DNA of 64,000 nucleotides, taken from Prevotella sp. 10(H). Its GTDB lineage: Bacteria > Bacteroidota > Bacteroidia > Bacteroidales > Dysgonomonadaceae. A model generated the notes under the pieces. It saw only the letters and a list, made by a program, of their open reading frames with translations, was not told the DNA's origin and made no database searches. The translations under genes and the position numbers were made by a program. The stretch spans positions 1 to 64,000 of the forward strand of contig NZ_JOMI01000001.1 of the NCBI RefSeq assembly GCF_000711235.1, in the 5' to 3' direction. Shown one piece after another: positions 56,801 through 64,000 of this stretch. Position 1 is the first letter of the stretch; the number at the start of each line of letters is the position of its first letter.

Positions 56801-57185
56801 CAGCAAGTGCTTCGGGATAAGTTACAACAATAAGATGTTTTTTATCGGCCTGCAATTTTCCCATAACCTCTGTACGGAGAATCTCATTGGCAGCATCTAT
56901 TTGTCCGTACTTCAATGCCCTTTTATAAGCAGACGGGAAAAACAGCACATTATCCGTATCCAGAATCTGCCCGAGATCGTGATAGAAGTAGCCTGCGCTT
57001 TCCAAATCGTTCAGTACATAGAGAAAGCACTTGTCCGTTTTGTGATATAATGCAGCCGCAAACATGGCCGCAGAAGAACCTAGCAAACCTTTTGCATAAA
57101 TATTCCTGTGTCGCGATAAGGTGTCGGCAATAGCCGGTATATTCTTGTGAGATTCGAAAACCTCCTGAAGAGCTGATAATTTCAA
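53856..57185 (-). CDS. mfd: Transcription-repair coupling factor Mfd
   Basis: About 1109 residues. The likely start is TTG 57185 (MKLSALQEVFE), because the ATG at 57251 lies upstream of a -7 box at 57213-57220. The order is a UvrB-like N-terminal module, the RNA polymerase-interacting domain (IGDYIVHIDHGVGQFGG), a RecG-like helicase with ICGDVGFGKTEVAIRA near 580 and LLIIDEEQKFG, and a C-terminal TRCF domain. It removes stalled RNA polymerase and recruits repair. Confidence 0.95.
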   Translation of the reverse strand: MKLSALQEVFESHKNIPAIADTLSRHRNIYAKGLLGSSAAMFAAALYHKTDKCFLYVLNDLESAGYFYHDLGQILDTDNVLFFPSAYKRALKYGQIDAANEILRTEVMGKLQADKKHLIVVTYPEALAEKVVAKSILEKNTIHIKADEEIDRNFVSEMLDSFGFEYVDYVYEPGQYAIRGSILDVFSFSYEFPYRIDFFGDEVSTIRTFDIETQLSKEKLQQIQIIPDMQKSDLDRDSLLKMIPKESIIGFRDFAWAAEKVEAVYNDSGILDNPEYEKDIQNKLTNRDEYTRLISEFRHIHFGARAYDVPDATFEFHTNMQQPFHKNFDLISETFHKYIDNGFKIYILSDSEKQHKRLQSIFEDRGDNISFTPVERTLSEGFSDDTLKICCFTDHQLFDRYHKYNLKSDRVRSGKFALSLKELQQFQIGDYIVHIDHGVGQFGGLVRSDMNGKMQELIKLIYLNNDTIFVSLHALHKISKYRGKEGEPPRINKLGTGAWNNIKEKTKSKVKDIARDLIQLYAKRRQEEGFKFSPDSFLQNELEASFIYEDTPDQVKATADVKHDMENVKPMDRLICGDVGFGKTEVAIRAAFKAVTDNKQVAVLVPTTVLAYQHYQTFKDRLKDFPCRVEYISRARSTNQIKQTLNDVKEGKVDILIGTHRIVSKDVQFKDLGLLIIDEEQKFGVAVKEKLKQMKSNVDTLTMTATPIPRTLQFSLMGARDLSAITTPPPNRYPIQTEVHTFDPQIIREAIEFEMSRNGQIFFINNRIKNIYELEDIIRREVPDARIAVGHGQMDPAKLESIIIDFVNHEYDVLIATSIIESGIDIPNANTIIVNNAQNFGLSDLHQLRGRVGRSNKKAFAYLLAPPLHTLTPEARRRLQAIENFSELGHGFHIAMQDLDIRGAGNLLGAEQSGFIADLGYEVYQKILTEAVNELKNDEFADLYHETEGDEKIAGDNFVDDVQIESDLELLFPATYIPNDSERITLYRELDNMEREADVQNFILRLEDRFGKIPHEGHELIMVVRLRILAKTLGIEKVVLKGGRMSLFLVSNPESPYYQSKAFDKLLDYIQKYPRSCELKERNGKRSVSIQHIPNVETACMALMEIIGE

Positions 57186-57212
57186 TGTTATGATTTTTTT
57201 CTTTGTGAGGTG

Positions 57213-57220
57213 CAAAATTA
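57213..57220 (-). promoter_or_regulatory. -7 box TAATTTTG for mfd
   Basis: Minus-strand TAATTTTG fits TAnnTTTG, 28 bases before the TTG start at 57185 and downstream of the ATG at 57251. Confidence 0.5.
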
Positions 57221-57279
57221 ATAAAAAAGAGCGAAAATTTCGAATCTTCACCCTTTCCTCTTTATGTTAAAAATTGTGC

Positions 57280-58428
57280 TTACTTCCTCAGTGTCAGTAT
57301 TTCTTTAACTACATCCGGTGTAATATTGTGGCACTCGCCAAGTTTCCAGCCACGTTCTGCAAGGCGGTTAGAAACTTTTTCTACTACTTCTTCTCCCAGA
57401 TTATAATCTTTCAGGTGTGTTTTAACACCCATGCTTTCAAAGAAACCTTCGACAGCCTTAATTGTCCTTTCGATTGTATTATCATCTTTTATGCCGAATA
57501 CTTCACGGCCTAGGCGCGTTATCTTTTTAGATTTCTGTTCCTTCAACACAGTCATTACTCCCGGCAAGACAACAGCAAGTGTCTGCGCATGGTCGAGCCC
57601 GTAAAATGCTGTGATTTCATGACCTATCATATGCGTGGCCCAGTCTTCCGGCACACCGCAGTTAATCCAGCCATTTAAAGCCCATGTAGATGCCCACATA
57701 AGGTTGGCACGGACATCGTAATTTTCAGGATCGCTAAGTGCTTTAGGGCCTTCTTCTACCAGTGTTTTAAGGATAGCTTCGGCCATATTATCCTGTATGA
57801 GCGAATCCCCTTCATTATATGTCAGGTACTGTTCCATCACATGCACGAATGCATCTACTACACCGTTGCCCACCTGACGCGGCGGCAAACTGAATGTAAC
57901 GGTAGGGTCTAGCACCGAGAATAATGGGAACGTCTTCGGCGAAGCGAAAGAAAGCTTTTCTTCTGTAGATACGCGGGTGATTACCGCCCCGTTATTCATT
58001 TCCGAGCCTGTAGCCGGCAATGTGATTATATCGGCAAAAGGCATTGCATTTTTTATTTCACTGCCTTTCGAAAGAATCTGCCATGGGTCACCGTCTTCGA
58101 AGCAAGCAGCAGCCGCAATAAATTTAGTGGCATCCAGTACTGAGCCTCCACCTACAGAAAGGATAAATGTAATACCCTTTTCTTTGATAAATTCTACGGC
58201 TTTTATACAAGTTTCGTAATGCGGATTCGGCTCTATACCTGAAAATTCGTACCATTCAATACCTTCGAGAGCTTTCACAGCCTGATCGTACACACCGTTC
58301 TTTTTGATACTGCCGCCGCCGTAAGTCATCAGGACTTTGCTTCCCTGCGGTATTTCCTTTGAGATTTCCTTAATAGTGCCTTTTCCGAAAATAATTTTAA
58401 CCGGATTGGCAAATGTGAAGTTATTCAT
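57280..58428 (-). CDS. Iron-containing alcohol dehydrogenase (YqhD/BdhA-like)
   Basis: 382 residues. The dinucleotide loop is SVGGGSVLDATKFIAAA. Metal-binding residues are visible in GVVDAFVHVMEQY (Asp and His) and MIGHEITAFYGLDHAQTLAV (two His). It reduces aldehydes with NAD(P)H in the cytoplasm. No operon partner; a promoter box lies 28 bases upstream. Confidence 0.9.
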   Translation of the reverse strand: MNNFTFANPVKIIFGKGTIKEISKEIPQGSKVLMTYGGGSIKKNGVYDQAVKALEGIEWYEFSGIEPNPHYETCIKAVEFIKEKGITFILSVGGGSVLDATKFIAAAACFEDGDPWQILSKGSEIKNAMPFADIITLPATGSEMNNGAVITRVSTEEKLSFASPKTFPLFSVLDPTVTFSLPPRQVGNGVVDAFVHVMEQYLTYNEGDSLIQDNMAEAILKTLVEEGPKALSDPENYDVRANLMWASTWALNGWINCGVPEDWATHMIGHEITAFYGLDHAQTLAVVLPGVMTVLKEQKSKKITRLGREVFGIKDDNTIERTIKAVEGFFESMGVKTHLKDYNLGEEVVEKVSNRLAERGWKLGECHNITPDVVKEILTLRK

Positions 58429-58455
58429 CGTTTTTATTATTTTTTATAATGATAG

Positions 58456-58463
58456 CAAAGGTA
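58456..58463 (-). promoter_or_regulatory. -7 box TACCTTTG for alcohol dehydrogenase
   Basis: Minus-strand TACCTTTG fits TAnnTTTG, 27 bases before the ATG at 58428. Confidence 0.45.
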
Positions 58464-58556
58464 TATATTTAGCGGTATATACTGATGATTTAATTATTAA
58501 AGATGTTAAAAATATAATCTATAAAGACACATTAGCAGTTCGCCGGATTTTTTGCC

Positions 58557-58564
58557 TATTTTTG
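58557..58564 (+). promoter_or_regulatory. -7 box TATTTTTG
   Basis: TATTTTTG fits TAnnTTTG, 17 bases before the ATG at 58582, implying a very short leader. Confidence 0.4.
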
Positions 58565-58581
58565 GTGTAAAATTGTATTAA

Positions 58582-59400
58582 ATGAAAAAGATCTTAACTC
58601 TGTCCTTTCTCTTCTCTTTTTGCATCTCTCTATCAGCACAAATAAACCTTAATGATTCTACGGTTCAAACCGTTGCTTACTGGGACAAAGGGGATGTATA
58701 TGAATATCAGATTATCAATAAACGGACTCAATATAAAAATGCACAGTTGATTTCCTGCGATTCCCTTATTTATAACGTAGATATTACCGTTCTTGATTCT
58801 ACGGCCAATTCATATACAATAGAATGGCTTTATAAAGACAATATCAATAAAGGCCTGAAAATCGTATATAAGACAAATGAAATGGGCGAATTTGACGAGG
58901 TAATGAACTGGGACGAGATCAGAAAATTTTTGGAAAAGGCTGCTGATACGATGACCCAGAATAAAGATACAGATATTGAAACGGTAGGGGTGAAAGAAAT
59001 TATACAATACCATATGTTTTATGGCATGAAATACAAGGTAGATGAACTTATCGAAACGGAAACTGCAATCCCGAATGTTTTTGGCGCCGAGCCTTTTACT
59101 GCAGAAACAACTTATCTCTTAGAAGAAATTTATTCCGACGAAACTTATTTAGTAACAGCGGTTCAGACTATATCGAAAGAAGAATTAGCTGCGGCTACCA
59201 TAGGGTATCTGAAGAAAATATCGGCGGCTACCGGTAATCCTATCGATGAAAATTCATTACGTAATATGGAATTTGAAAATAAGGTTATTACATTATCCGA
59301 AATACACAATGCAGGCGTGATTATTTCCAGCGTTCAGCAAACGAAAGTAACAAACGGAGACATCACTATCGTTAAAGAGTGCTCTATTGAATTAGAATAA
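58582..59400 (+). CDS. Secreted protein of unknown function
   Basis: 272 residues. A signal peptide (LTLSFLFSFCISLSAQI) is followed by a beta-rich, acidic domain (YWDKGDVYEYQIINKRTQYK, IEWLYKDNINKGLKIVY, VTNGDITIVKECSIELE). No recognised domain. It ends one base before the convergent TonB receptor gene. Confidence 0.7.
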   Translation: MKKILTLSFLFSFCISLSAQINLNDSTVQTVAYWDKGDVYEYQIINKRTQYKNAQLISCDSLIYNVDITVLDSTANSYTIEWLYKDNINKGLKIVYKTNEMGEFDEVMNWDEIRKFLEKAADTMTQNKDTDIETVGVKEIIQYHMFYGMKYKVDELIETETAIPNVFGAEPFTAETTYLLEEIYSDETYLVTAVQTISKEELAAATIGYLKKISAATGNPIDENSLRNMEFENKVITLSEIHNAGVIISSVQQTKVTNGDITIVKECSIELE

Positions 59401-59401
59401 T

Positions 59402-61816
59402 CTAAAACTCTGCCAGCAGCCTCACATTCATTTGCCTGCCTGTAAGATAATTCGGCACTGCATAATGCTGATTATGAACGTCAGTTATCCAGTAATATGT
59501 ATTTGTATTCTGCATATCGAAGATATTAAAGGCATCCAGACTCAGCCATATATTCTTAAATGCCCTGCAAAATGAATTGGTGTTGCGTATGGCAAAATCT
59601 TCTCCGAGTACCAGCCATGAAAAGCCGATATCTATACGTTTATAATTCGGAGTTCTGAAATAACCCGTTTCATATCCTTTGTATGGAGCAGATACCGGAA
59701 GACCTTGCGACCATAAACCGCGCAGGCTCATTTTCAACCGTTCATATCCCGGAAAGTAATCTTGATAAAACAAAGCCAGATTGAAGCGCTGGTCGGTAGG
59801 CAACGGCACTTTCACCCCGTCTATATCCTGTTGGGTTTTCATTACGGATAAACTTATCCAACTATCCGCTCCCGGTATAAATTCCCCGTAAAGCTTCACG
59901 TCGGCTCCCATAGAATATCCTTTTGACGAATTCTCGCCTGTATATCTTATTTTTACATTATTGACCGTATAAGGAATAAGGTCAGACAGTTTTTTATAAT
60001 ATATTTCACCTGATAGTTTGAAAGGAGGGATACCTCTTTCGTCATCACGTCCGAAGTAATAATCAGCTCCAAGGACTATTTGTACCGATTTTTGCGACTT
60101 GATGTCTTTATTCGGCTCTATAACGTTATTGCCGTTTACATCCTTTACAATCCTTTGCAGTTCCTTATAGAAAGGAGCCTGATAGTAAAGGCCGCCTGCA
60201 ATGCGTAAAGAAAGATTATCGAGTCCTGCAGGAACGAATGCCAATGCTCCACGCGAACTGATTATAAATTCTTCGTTATATGTCCAGTAACTTCCGCGTA
60301 AGCCCGCATTCAGCACAAAGAGGCCCTTATCCGTATTGAGTGTATATGTGTCTTGTATGAATCCCGAAATACGGGAAGGGTTGAGGCGGTTATCTGATCT
60401 TAAATTAGAGAACAGGTTTACATCCGTACCCGTACTGGGTAGAGAATATCCGGCCGAGTCGCGCATTTCCCATTCTTTTATTTTATCTTCTACTTTTTCT
60501 TTGCGAAAACTGAATCCCCACTTCAGTAAATTTTTGTCTATTTTCAAATCTCCGAAATGGGAAAATGTGTATACATCGGATTTCAACTTATTCCGTGCAT
60601 GCTCCATATATGTACCGATACCCAATGGTGAACCTATACTTTCATTTTCTCCTGTAAAGTTCGTTTCTTCAAGAAGATAGCGCCCTTCTATATCGTAGCG
60701 TTCCTGTTCATCGGATGAAAATGCGGAAGCGGTAAGTCCCAGATTGAGATTGTCCGTTACTTTCCCTTTTAACGTGAATGCCCCCTGATAGGTGAGAAAT
60801 TTATCATTTTCCCAGCCATTGAAATGCACTTTAAATGTGCGTGCATTTGCTAACGTACCGAATGAAGTCTCACGCGTTTTCGGTGTGAATTCATATTTAT
60901 TATACGAGTAATTTCCTAAGAAACTGGCTTCCCAGCGGGATGAGAGTTTATATGTAATATATGTCTGAAAATCGAGGAAAGACGGGTCATAATCGGCTTT
61001 TGTATCGCCTGTACTAAGTAGAGAGCGTAAAGTCTTATATCGTACGCTTGTTATCTGCGAAAAGCGTTCGGTAGAATTACCGACATAGACCTCTCCGCCG
61101 AGTAGTCCGGCTGAAAAAACCCCTTCAAAACGTTCGGGACGTTTATAGGTAATATCGAGTACAGACGACATCTTATCATCGTATTCAGCACTGAAACTTC
61201 CGGCAGAAAAGGATACTGTCTTCACCATATTAGGATTGATAAAACTCAATCCTTCCTGTTGTGCCGAACGGACAAGCATAGGACGGTATATTTCCACACC
61301 GTTTACATATACTATATTCTCATCAAAATTACCTCCCCGCACCGAATATTGCGAACTCAATTCATTAGTAGAACTGACGCCCCCCATTGTGGCAAGGAGC
61401 GATTCGATGCTGTTCCATGGATTGGACGGGCGTTTTGTTGCAATATAATCGATGCGGCCTATTACAACGGTTATCATCCTTTCACCCTCTACAGTGACGG
61501 GAGCCAGCGTATTATCTGCCGGTTGCATTGTAATGCTGAGGTTGTAGTCTTTGGCCAAACCGGGAATAATATACTGGTGTTTTTGATATCCGATAAGCGA
61601 GAAAACTACCTTAACGGAATCATCCGGCATAACTTCTAGTTCGTAAAAGCCGTATCGATTCGTTAAAGTACCGTTCGTTGTATTAGGCTGAGAAACAGAA
61701 ACATGTTCTATAGGTCTGTTTTCTTTATCGGTGACTATTCCTGCTATCTTTACTTTTTGTGGAAAGGCATAGGCTGATATGAGAAGAAATAATAACAGGA
61801 AATATTTTTTTGCCAT
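59402..61816 (-). CDS. TonB-dependent receptor with carboxypeptidase-like domain
   Basis: 804 residues. A signal peptide, then KIAGIVTDKENRPIEHVSVS (carboxypeptidase-like domain), a plug (ELSSQYSVRGGNFDENIVYV and NGVEIYRP), and a beta barrel ending MNVRLLAEF. It has no SusD partner here, so it is more likely a metal, cofactor or peptide receptor than a SusC transporter. Ligand unknown. Confidence 0.9.
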   Translation of the reverse strand: MAKKYFLLLFLLISAYAFPQKVKIAGIVTDKENRPIEHVSVSQPNTTNGTLTNRYGFYELEVMPDDSVKVVFSLIGYQKHQYIIPGLAKDYNLSITMQPADNTLAPVTVEGERMITVVIGRIDYIATKRPSNPWNSIESLLATMGGVSSTNELSSQYSVRGGNFDENIVYVNGVEIYRPMLVRSAQQEGLSFINPNMVKTVSFSAGSFSAEYDDKMSSVLDITYKRPERFEGVFSAGLLGGEVYVGNSTERFSQITSVRYKTLRSLLSTGDTKADYDPSFLDFQTYITYKLSSRWEASFLGNYSYNKYEFTPKTRETSFGTLANARTFKVHFNGWENDKFLTYQGAFTLKGKVTDNLNLGLTASAFSSDEQERYDIEGRYLLEETNFTGENESIGSPLGIGTYMEHARNKLKSDVYTFSHFGDLKIDKNLLKWGFSFRKEKVEDKIKEWEMRDSAGYSLPSTGTDVNLFSNLRSDNRLNPSRISGFIQDTYTLNTDKGLFVLNAGLRGSYWTYNEEFIISSRGALAFVPAGLDNLSLRIAGGLYYQAPFYKELQRIVKDVNGNNVIEPNKDIKSQKSVQIVLGADYYFGRDDERGIPPFKLSGEIYYKKLSDLIPYTVNNVKIRYTGENSSKGYSMGADVKLYGEFIPGADSWISLSVMKTQQDIDGVKVPLPTDQRFNLALFYQDYFPGYERLKMSLRGLWSQGLPVSAPYKGYETGYFRTPNYKRIDIGFSWLVLGEDFAIRNTNSFCRAFKNIWLSLDAFNIFDMQNTNTYYWITDVHNQHYAVPNYLTGRQMNVRLLAEF

Positions 61817-61841
61817 TGTTCAGCTATTTGGTTCAGTTAAC

Positions 61842-61849
61842 AAATTTAT
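61842..61849 (-). promoter_or_regulatory. -7 box TAAATTTG for TonB receptor
   Basis: Minus-strand TAAATTTG fits TAnnTTTG, 26 bases before the ATG at 61816. Confidence 0.4.
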
Positions 61850-61910
61850 GGATTATTTCCTGTCTTCAAACAATTTATAATCAGAATCTAACTGTTTGGC
61901 AATACATTTA

Positions 61911-61946
61911 AAAAGAAAAGCTGCCCGATGTATACCGGACAGCTTT
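61911..61946 (-). terminator. Terminator after carB
   Basis: AAAGCTGTCCGG pairs with CGGGCAGCTTT (one mismatch) around a short loop; on the minus strand TTTTCTTTTT follows. It lies 20 bases beyond the carB stop. Confidence 0.8.
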
Positions 61947-61965
61947 CCATATTCAGTTATACTAT

Positions 61966-64000
61966 TTACTCGTATTCGTTCCAAGCCTTGATCTCTATTT
62001 CATCCACATTCATCTTGCAGAATGCTTGGATAAAAGCCGATGCTAAGCGCGAATTTGTCAGCAATGGTACGTTATAGTCGATAGCCGCACGGCGGATTTT
62101 ATATCCGTTATCAAGCTCGCTTGTCGTAAAGTTCTTAGGGATATTTACTACAAGGTCTATCTTCTTGTTCTGTATCATTTCCAAAGCACTCGGCTTTTGG
62201 TCTTCATTCGGCCAGAATACCTGTGTGGCAGGCACACCGTTTTCTACAAGGAATTTCTGCGAACCGCCTGTAGCATAAAGTTCGTATCCTTTCTGGTGTA
62301 GCAGACGCGCAGCCTGTAACAGTTCTACTTTCGATTTTGCAGGCCCTGTAGAGAACAATACTGTTTTCTTAGGCACGCGGTAACCTACCGAAAGCATCGA
62401 CTTTAGCATGGCATCGTAGAAGTTATCGCCTATACAGCCGACTTCTCCTGTTGAAGCCATATCCACACCCAGTACAGGGTCGGCTTTTTGCAGGCGGGAG
62501 AATGAGAACTGCGAGGCCTTGATTCCTACATAGTCAAGGTCGAAGTCGTTCTTACTCGGTTTTTCTACATGTTTGCCGAGCATTACCTGAGTGGCAAGGT
62601 CGATGAAGTTTATCTTCAATACCTTAGATACAAACGGGAATGAGCGTGATGCCCGCAGGTTACATTCGATAACCCTTATATCATTATCTTTGGCAAGGAA
62701 CTGGATATTGAAAGGCCCTGATATTTGCAATTCCTGTGCTATTTTGCGCGCTACTTTCTTTATCCGGCGCACAGTTTCTATATACAGGCGCTGAGCAGGG
62801 AATTGTATCGTGGCGTCGCCCGAGTGTACTCCGGCAAACTCGACATGTTCCGAAATAGCGTACATTACTATCTCACCTTTGTCAGCAACGGCGTCTATTT
62901 CCACTTCCTTGGCATTTTCAACAAATTCGCTGACTACTACCGGATGTTTTTTGGAAACTTCGGCAGCCAGCCCGAGGAAGTTTTCCAACTCCTGATCATT
63001 CGAGCAGACATTCATCGCAGCTCCTGAGAGTACATAGGACGGGCGTATCAGTACCGGATAACCGACTTCGTTGACAAAGCCTTTAATATCGTCCAGCGAT
63101 GTTAACTCTTTCCAGCGTGGCTGGTCTACACCGATGCGGTCGAGCATGCTAGAGAACTTGTGGCGGTCTTCGGCATTATCGATGCTCTTGGCTGTTGTAC
63201 CTAAAATGTTGACTTTTGCTGCATCAAGCCTCAAAGCTAGATTATTCGGTATCTGTCCGCCTACAGAGAGGATAACCCCATGCGGATTTTCCAGTTCGAT
63301 GATGTCCATCACGCGCTCGTATGTCAGTTCATCGAAGTAGAGGCGGTCGCACATATCGTAGTCGGTCGACACCGTTTCGGGATTATAGTTTATCATAACC
63401 GAGCGATAACCCTCTTTGCGTATGGTTTGCAGGGCATTAACCGAACACCAGTCGAATTCTACCGACGAGCCGATGCGATATGCGCCCGAGCCGAGTACTA
63501 TTACTGATTTACGGTCGCCGAGATATTTTACATCGTTTGCCTTTCCGTTGTAGGTGATGTACAGATAATTGGTTTGTGCCGGATATTCTGCGGCAAGGGT
63601 ATCTATCTGTTTCACACACGGTACGATACCGTTTTCTTTACGGATGCGGCGTACATCGTATGATATGGTTTCTACAAGACTTGGTTCTTTGCAGACAATT
63701 TTTGCTATCTGGAAATCGGAGAAGCCGATCTGCTTAGCCGAGCGAAGCAAGTCGAGTGGGAGAGACTGCACATCATCGTATTTCTCCAATTCTTTCGAGC
63801 ATTTGAAGATATATTGCAGTTTCTGCAGGAACCAAAGGTCTATTTTAGTCAGGTCGTGTATCTGTTCTATGGTATAGTCTCTTTTCAGTGCTTCTTCGAT
63901 GCAGAAGATACGTTTATCTGTAGGATTTTTAAGCGCATCGTCCAGATTGTCTATCTCTAACGGTTTGTTCGCTGCAAATCCGTGCATGCCTATATTTATC
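61966..64000 (-). CDS. carB: Carbamoyl phosphate synthase large subunit, C-terminal part
   Basis: The frame is open to the window edge, so the 5' part (about 400 codons) is missing; the first ATG at 63987 is internal. Visible are the end of the first half, the second ATP-grasp domain (YPVLIRPSYVLSGAAMNV, FNIQFLAKDNDIRVIECNLR) and the allosteric MGS-like domain (ARLLHQKGYELYATGGSQKF). It makes carbamoyl phosphate for arginine and pyrimidine synthesis with CarA. Housekeeping gene, no damage. Confidence 0.95.
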   Translation of the reverse strand, partial: INIGMHGFAANKPLEIDNLDDALKNPTDKRIFCIEEALKRDYTIEQIHDLTKIDLWFLQKLQYIFKCSKELEKYDDVQSLPLDLLRSAKQIGFSDFQIAKIVCKEPSLVETISYDVRRIRKENGIVPCVKQIDTLAAEYPAQTNYLYITYNGKANDVKYLGDRKSVIVLGSGAYRIGSSVEFDWCSVNALQTIRKEGYRSVMINYNPETVSTDYDMCDRLYFDELTYERVMDIIELENPHGVILSVGGQIPNNLALRLDAAKVNILGTTAKSIDNAEDRHKFSSMLDRIGVDQPRWKELTSLDDIKGFVNEVGYPVLIRPSYVLSGAAMNVCSNDQELENFLGLAAEVSKKHPVVVSEFVENAKEVEIDAVADKGEIVMYAISEHVEFAGVHSGDATIQFPAQRLYIETVRRIKKVARKIAQELQISGPFNIQFLAKDNDIRVIECNLRASRSFPFVSKVLKINFIDLATQVMLGKHVEKPSKNDFDLDYVGIKASQFSFSRLQKADPVLGVDMASTGEVGCIGDNFYDAMLKSMLSVGYRVPKKTVLFSTGPAKSKVELLQAARLLHQKGYELYATGGSQKFLVENGVPATQVFWPNEDQKPSALEMIQNKKIDLVVNIPKNFTTSELDNGYKIRRAAIDYNVPLLTNSRLASAFIQAFCKMNVDEIEIKAWNEYE

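Overview
The window is from a Bacteroidales-type Bacteroidota genome. The evidence is SusC/SusD proteins, a hybrid two-component sensor with propeller domains, the Bacteroides-type conjugation set TraE to TraQ, fimbrillins, and -7 boxes of the TAnnTTTG type in front of many genes. Dysgonomonas or a close relative is a guess, not a demonstrated assignment. Positions 1 to about 49,200 are accessory DNA. A tRNA-Ser(UGA) at 49,198-49,285, with a tyrosine recombinase at its 3' side, marks the border with ordinary chromosome (49,300-64,000: LytTR two-component pair, DUF418 membrane protein, mfd, an iron alcohol dehydrogenase, a TonB receptor, and the 3' part of carB).

Accessory part, left to right. 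(1) 1-2,370: two HNH nuclease genes, one with a domain that looks like a phosphorothioate-DNA sulfur-binding domain, plus a phosphoribosyltransferase; a likely small defence block. (2) 2,400-19,530: a minus-strand conjugation operon running traE, F, G, DUF3876, [fimbriae cluster], traI, J, K, L, small protein, traM, N, O, Q. A fimbrial cluster (DUF3575, OmpA-like/TPR lipoprotein, DUF5119, two fimbrillin-like lipoproteins) sits inside it between DUF3876 and traI, in the same direction. (3) 19,680-28,000: about 8.5 kb of mostly plus-strand cargo that separates traE from traD. It holds a VOC/WYL/GyrI-like operon, then a stress block of an AraC regulator, a NifX-like protein, a second-copy-type FtsH, an SLC13 permease, an HdeD-like protein and a 54-aa peptide. 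(4) 28,180-31,170: traD, a DUF3408 protein and a ParA-type TraA, then a broken gene without a start codon. (5) 31,270-43,630: a small polysaccharide utilisation locus (PUL): GH130, SusC, SusD, DUF3823 and SGNH hydrolase, facing a 1298-residue hybrid sensor/regulator. (6) 43,900-49,070: an excisionase-type HTH gene, a dead HTH gene, an IS21-family element, an SGNH-hydrolase remnant and the integrase.

The most interesting part is the stress block. Three transcription units (NifX-like, FtsH with divergent AraC, HdeD) each carry the same 13-base word ATTCAGGACATTT upstream, followed about 21 bases later by a weaker copy, as expected for an AraC-family dimer. This gives a self-contained predicted regulon for a proteostasis/acid-stress island on a conjugative element, reminiscent of but not the same as the proteobacterial transmissible locus of stress tolerance. 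The PUL promoter has its own pair of AAATGTCC words, also 21 bases apart.

The element looks partly decayed. TraJ and DUF5119 each need one extra A to restore frame. The repeat-bearing fimbrillin and the 31-kb gene each have one in-frame TAA, and an HTH gene has two. IS21 has landed in the integrase-proximal end. No relaxase, coupling protein or TraP primase is visible, so the tra module is either incomplete or continues outside the window.
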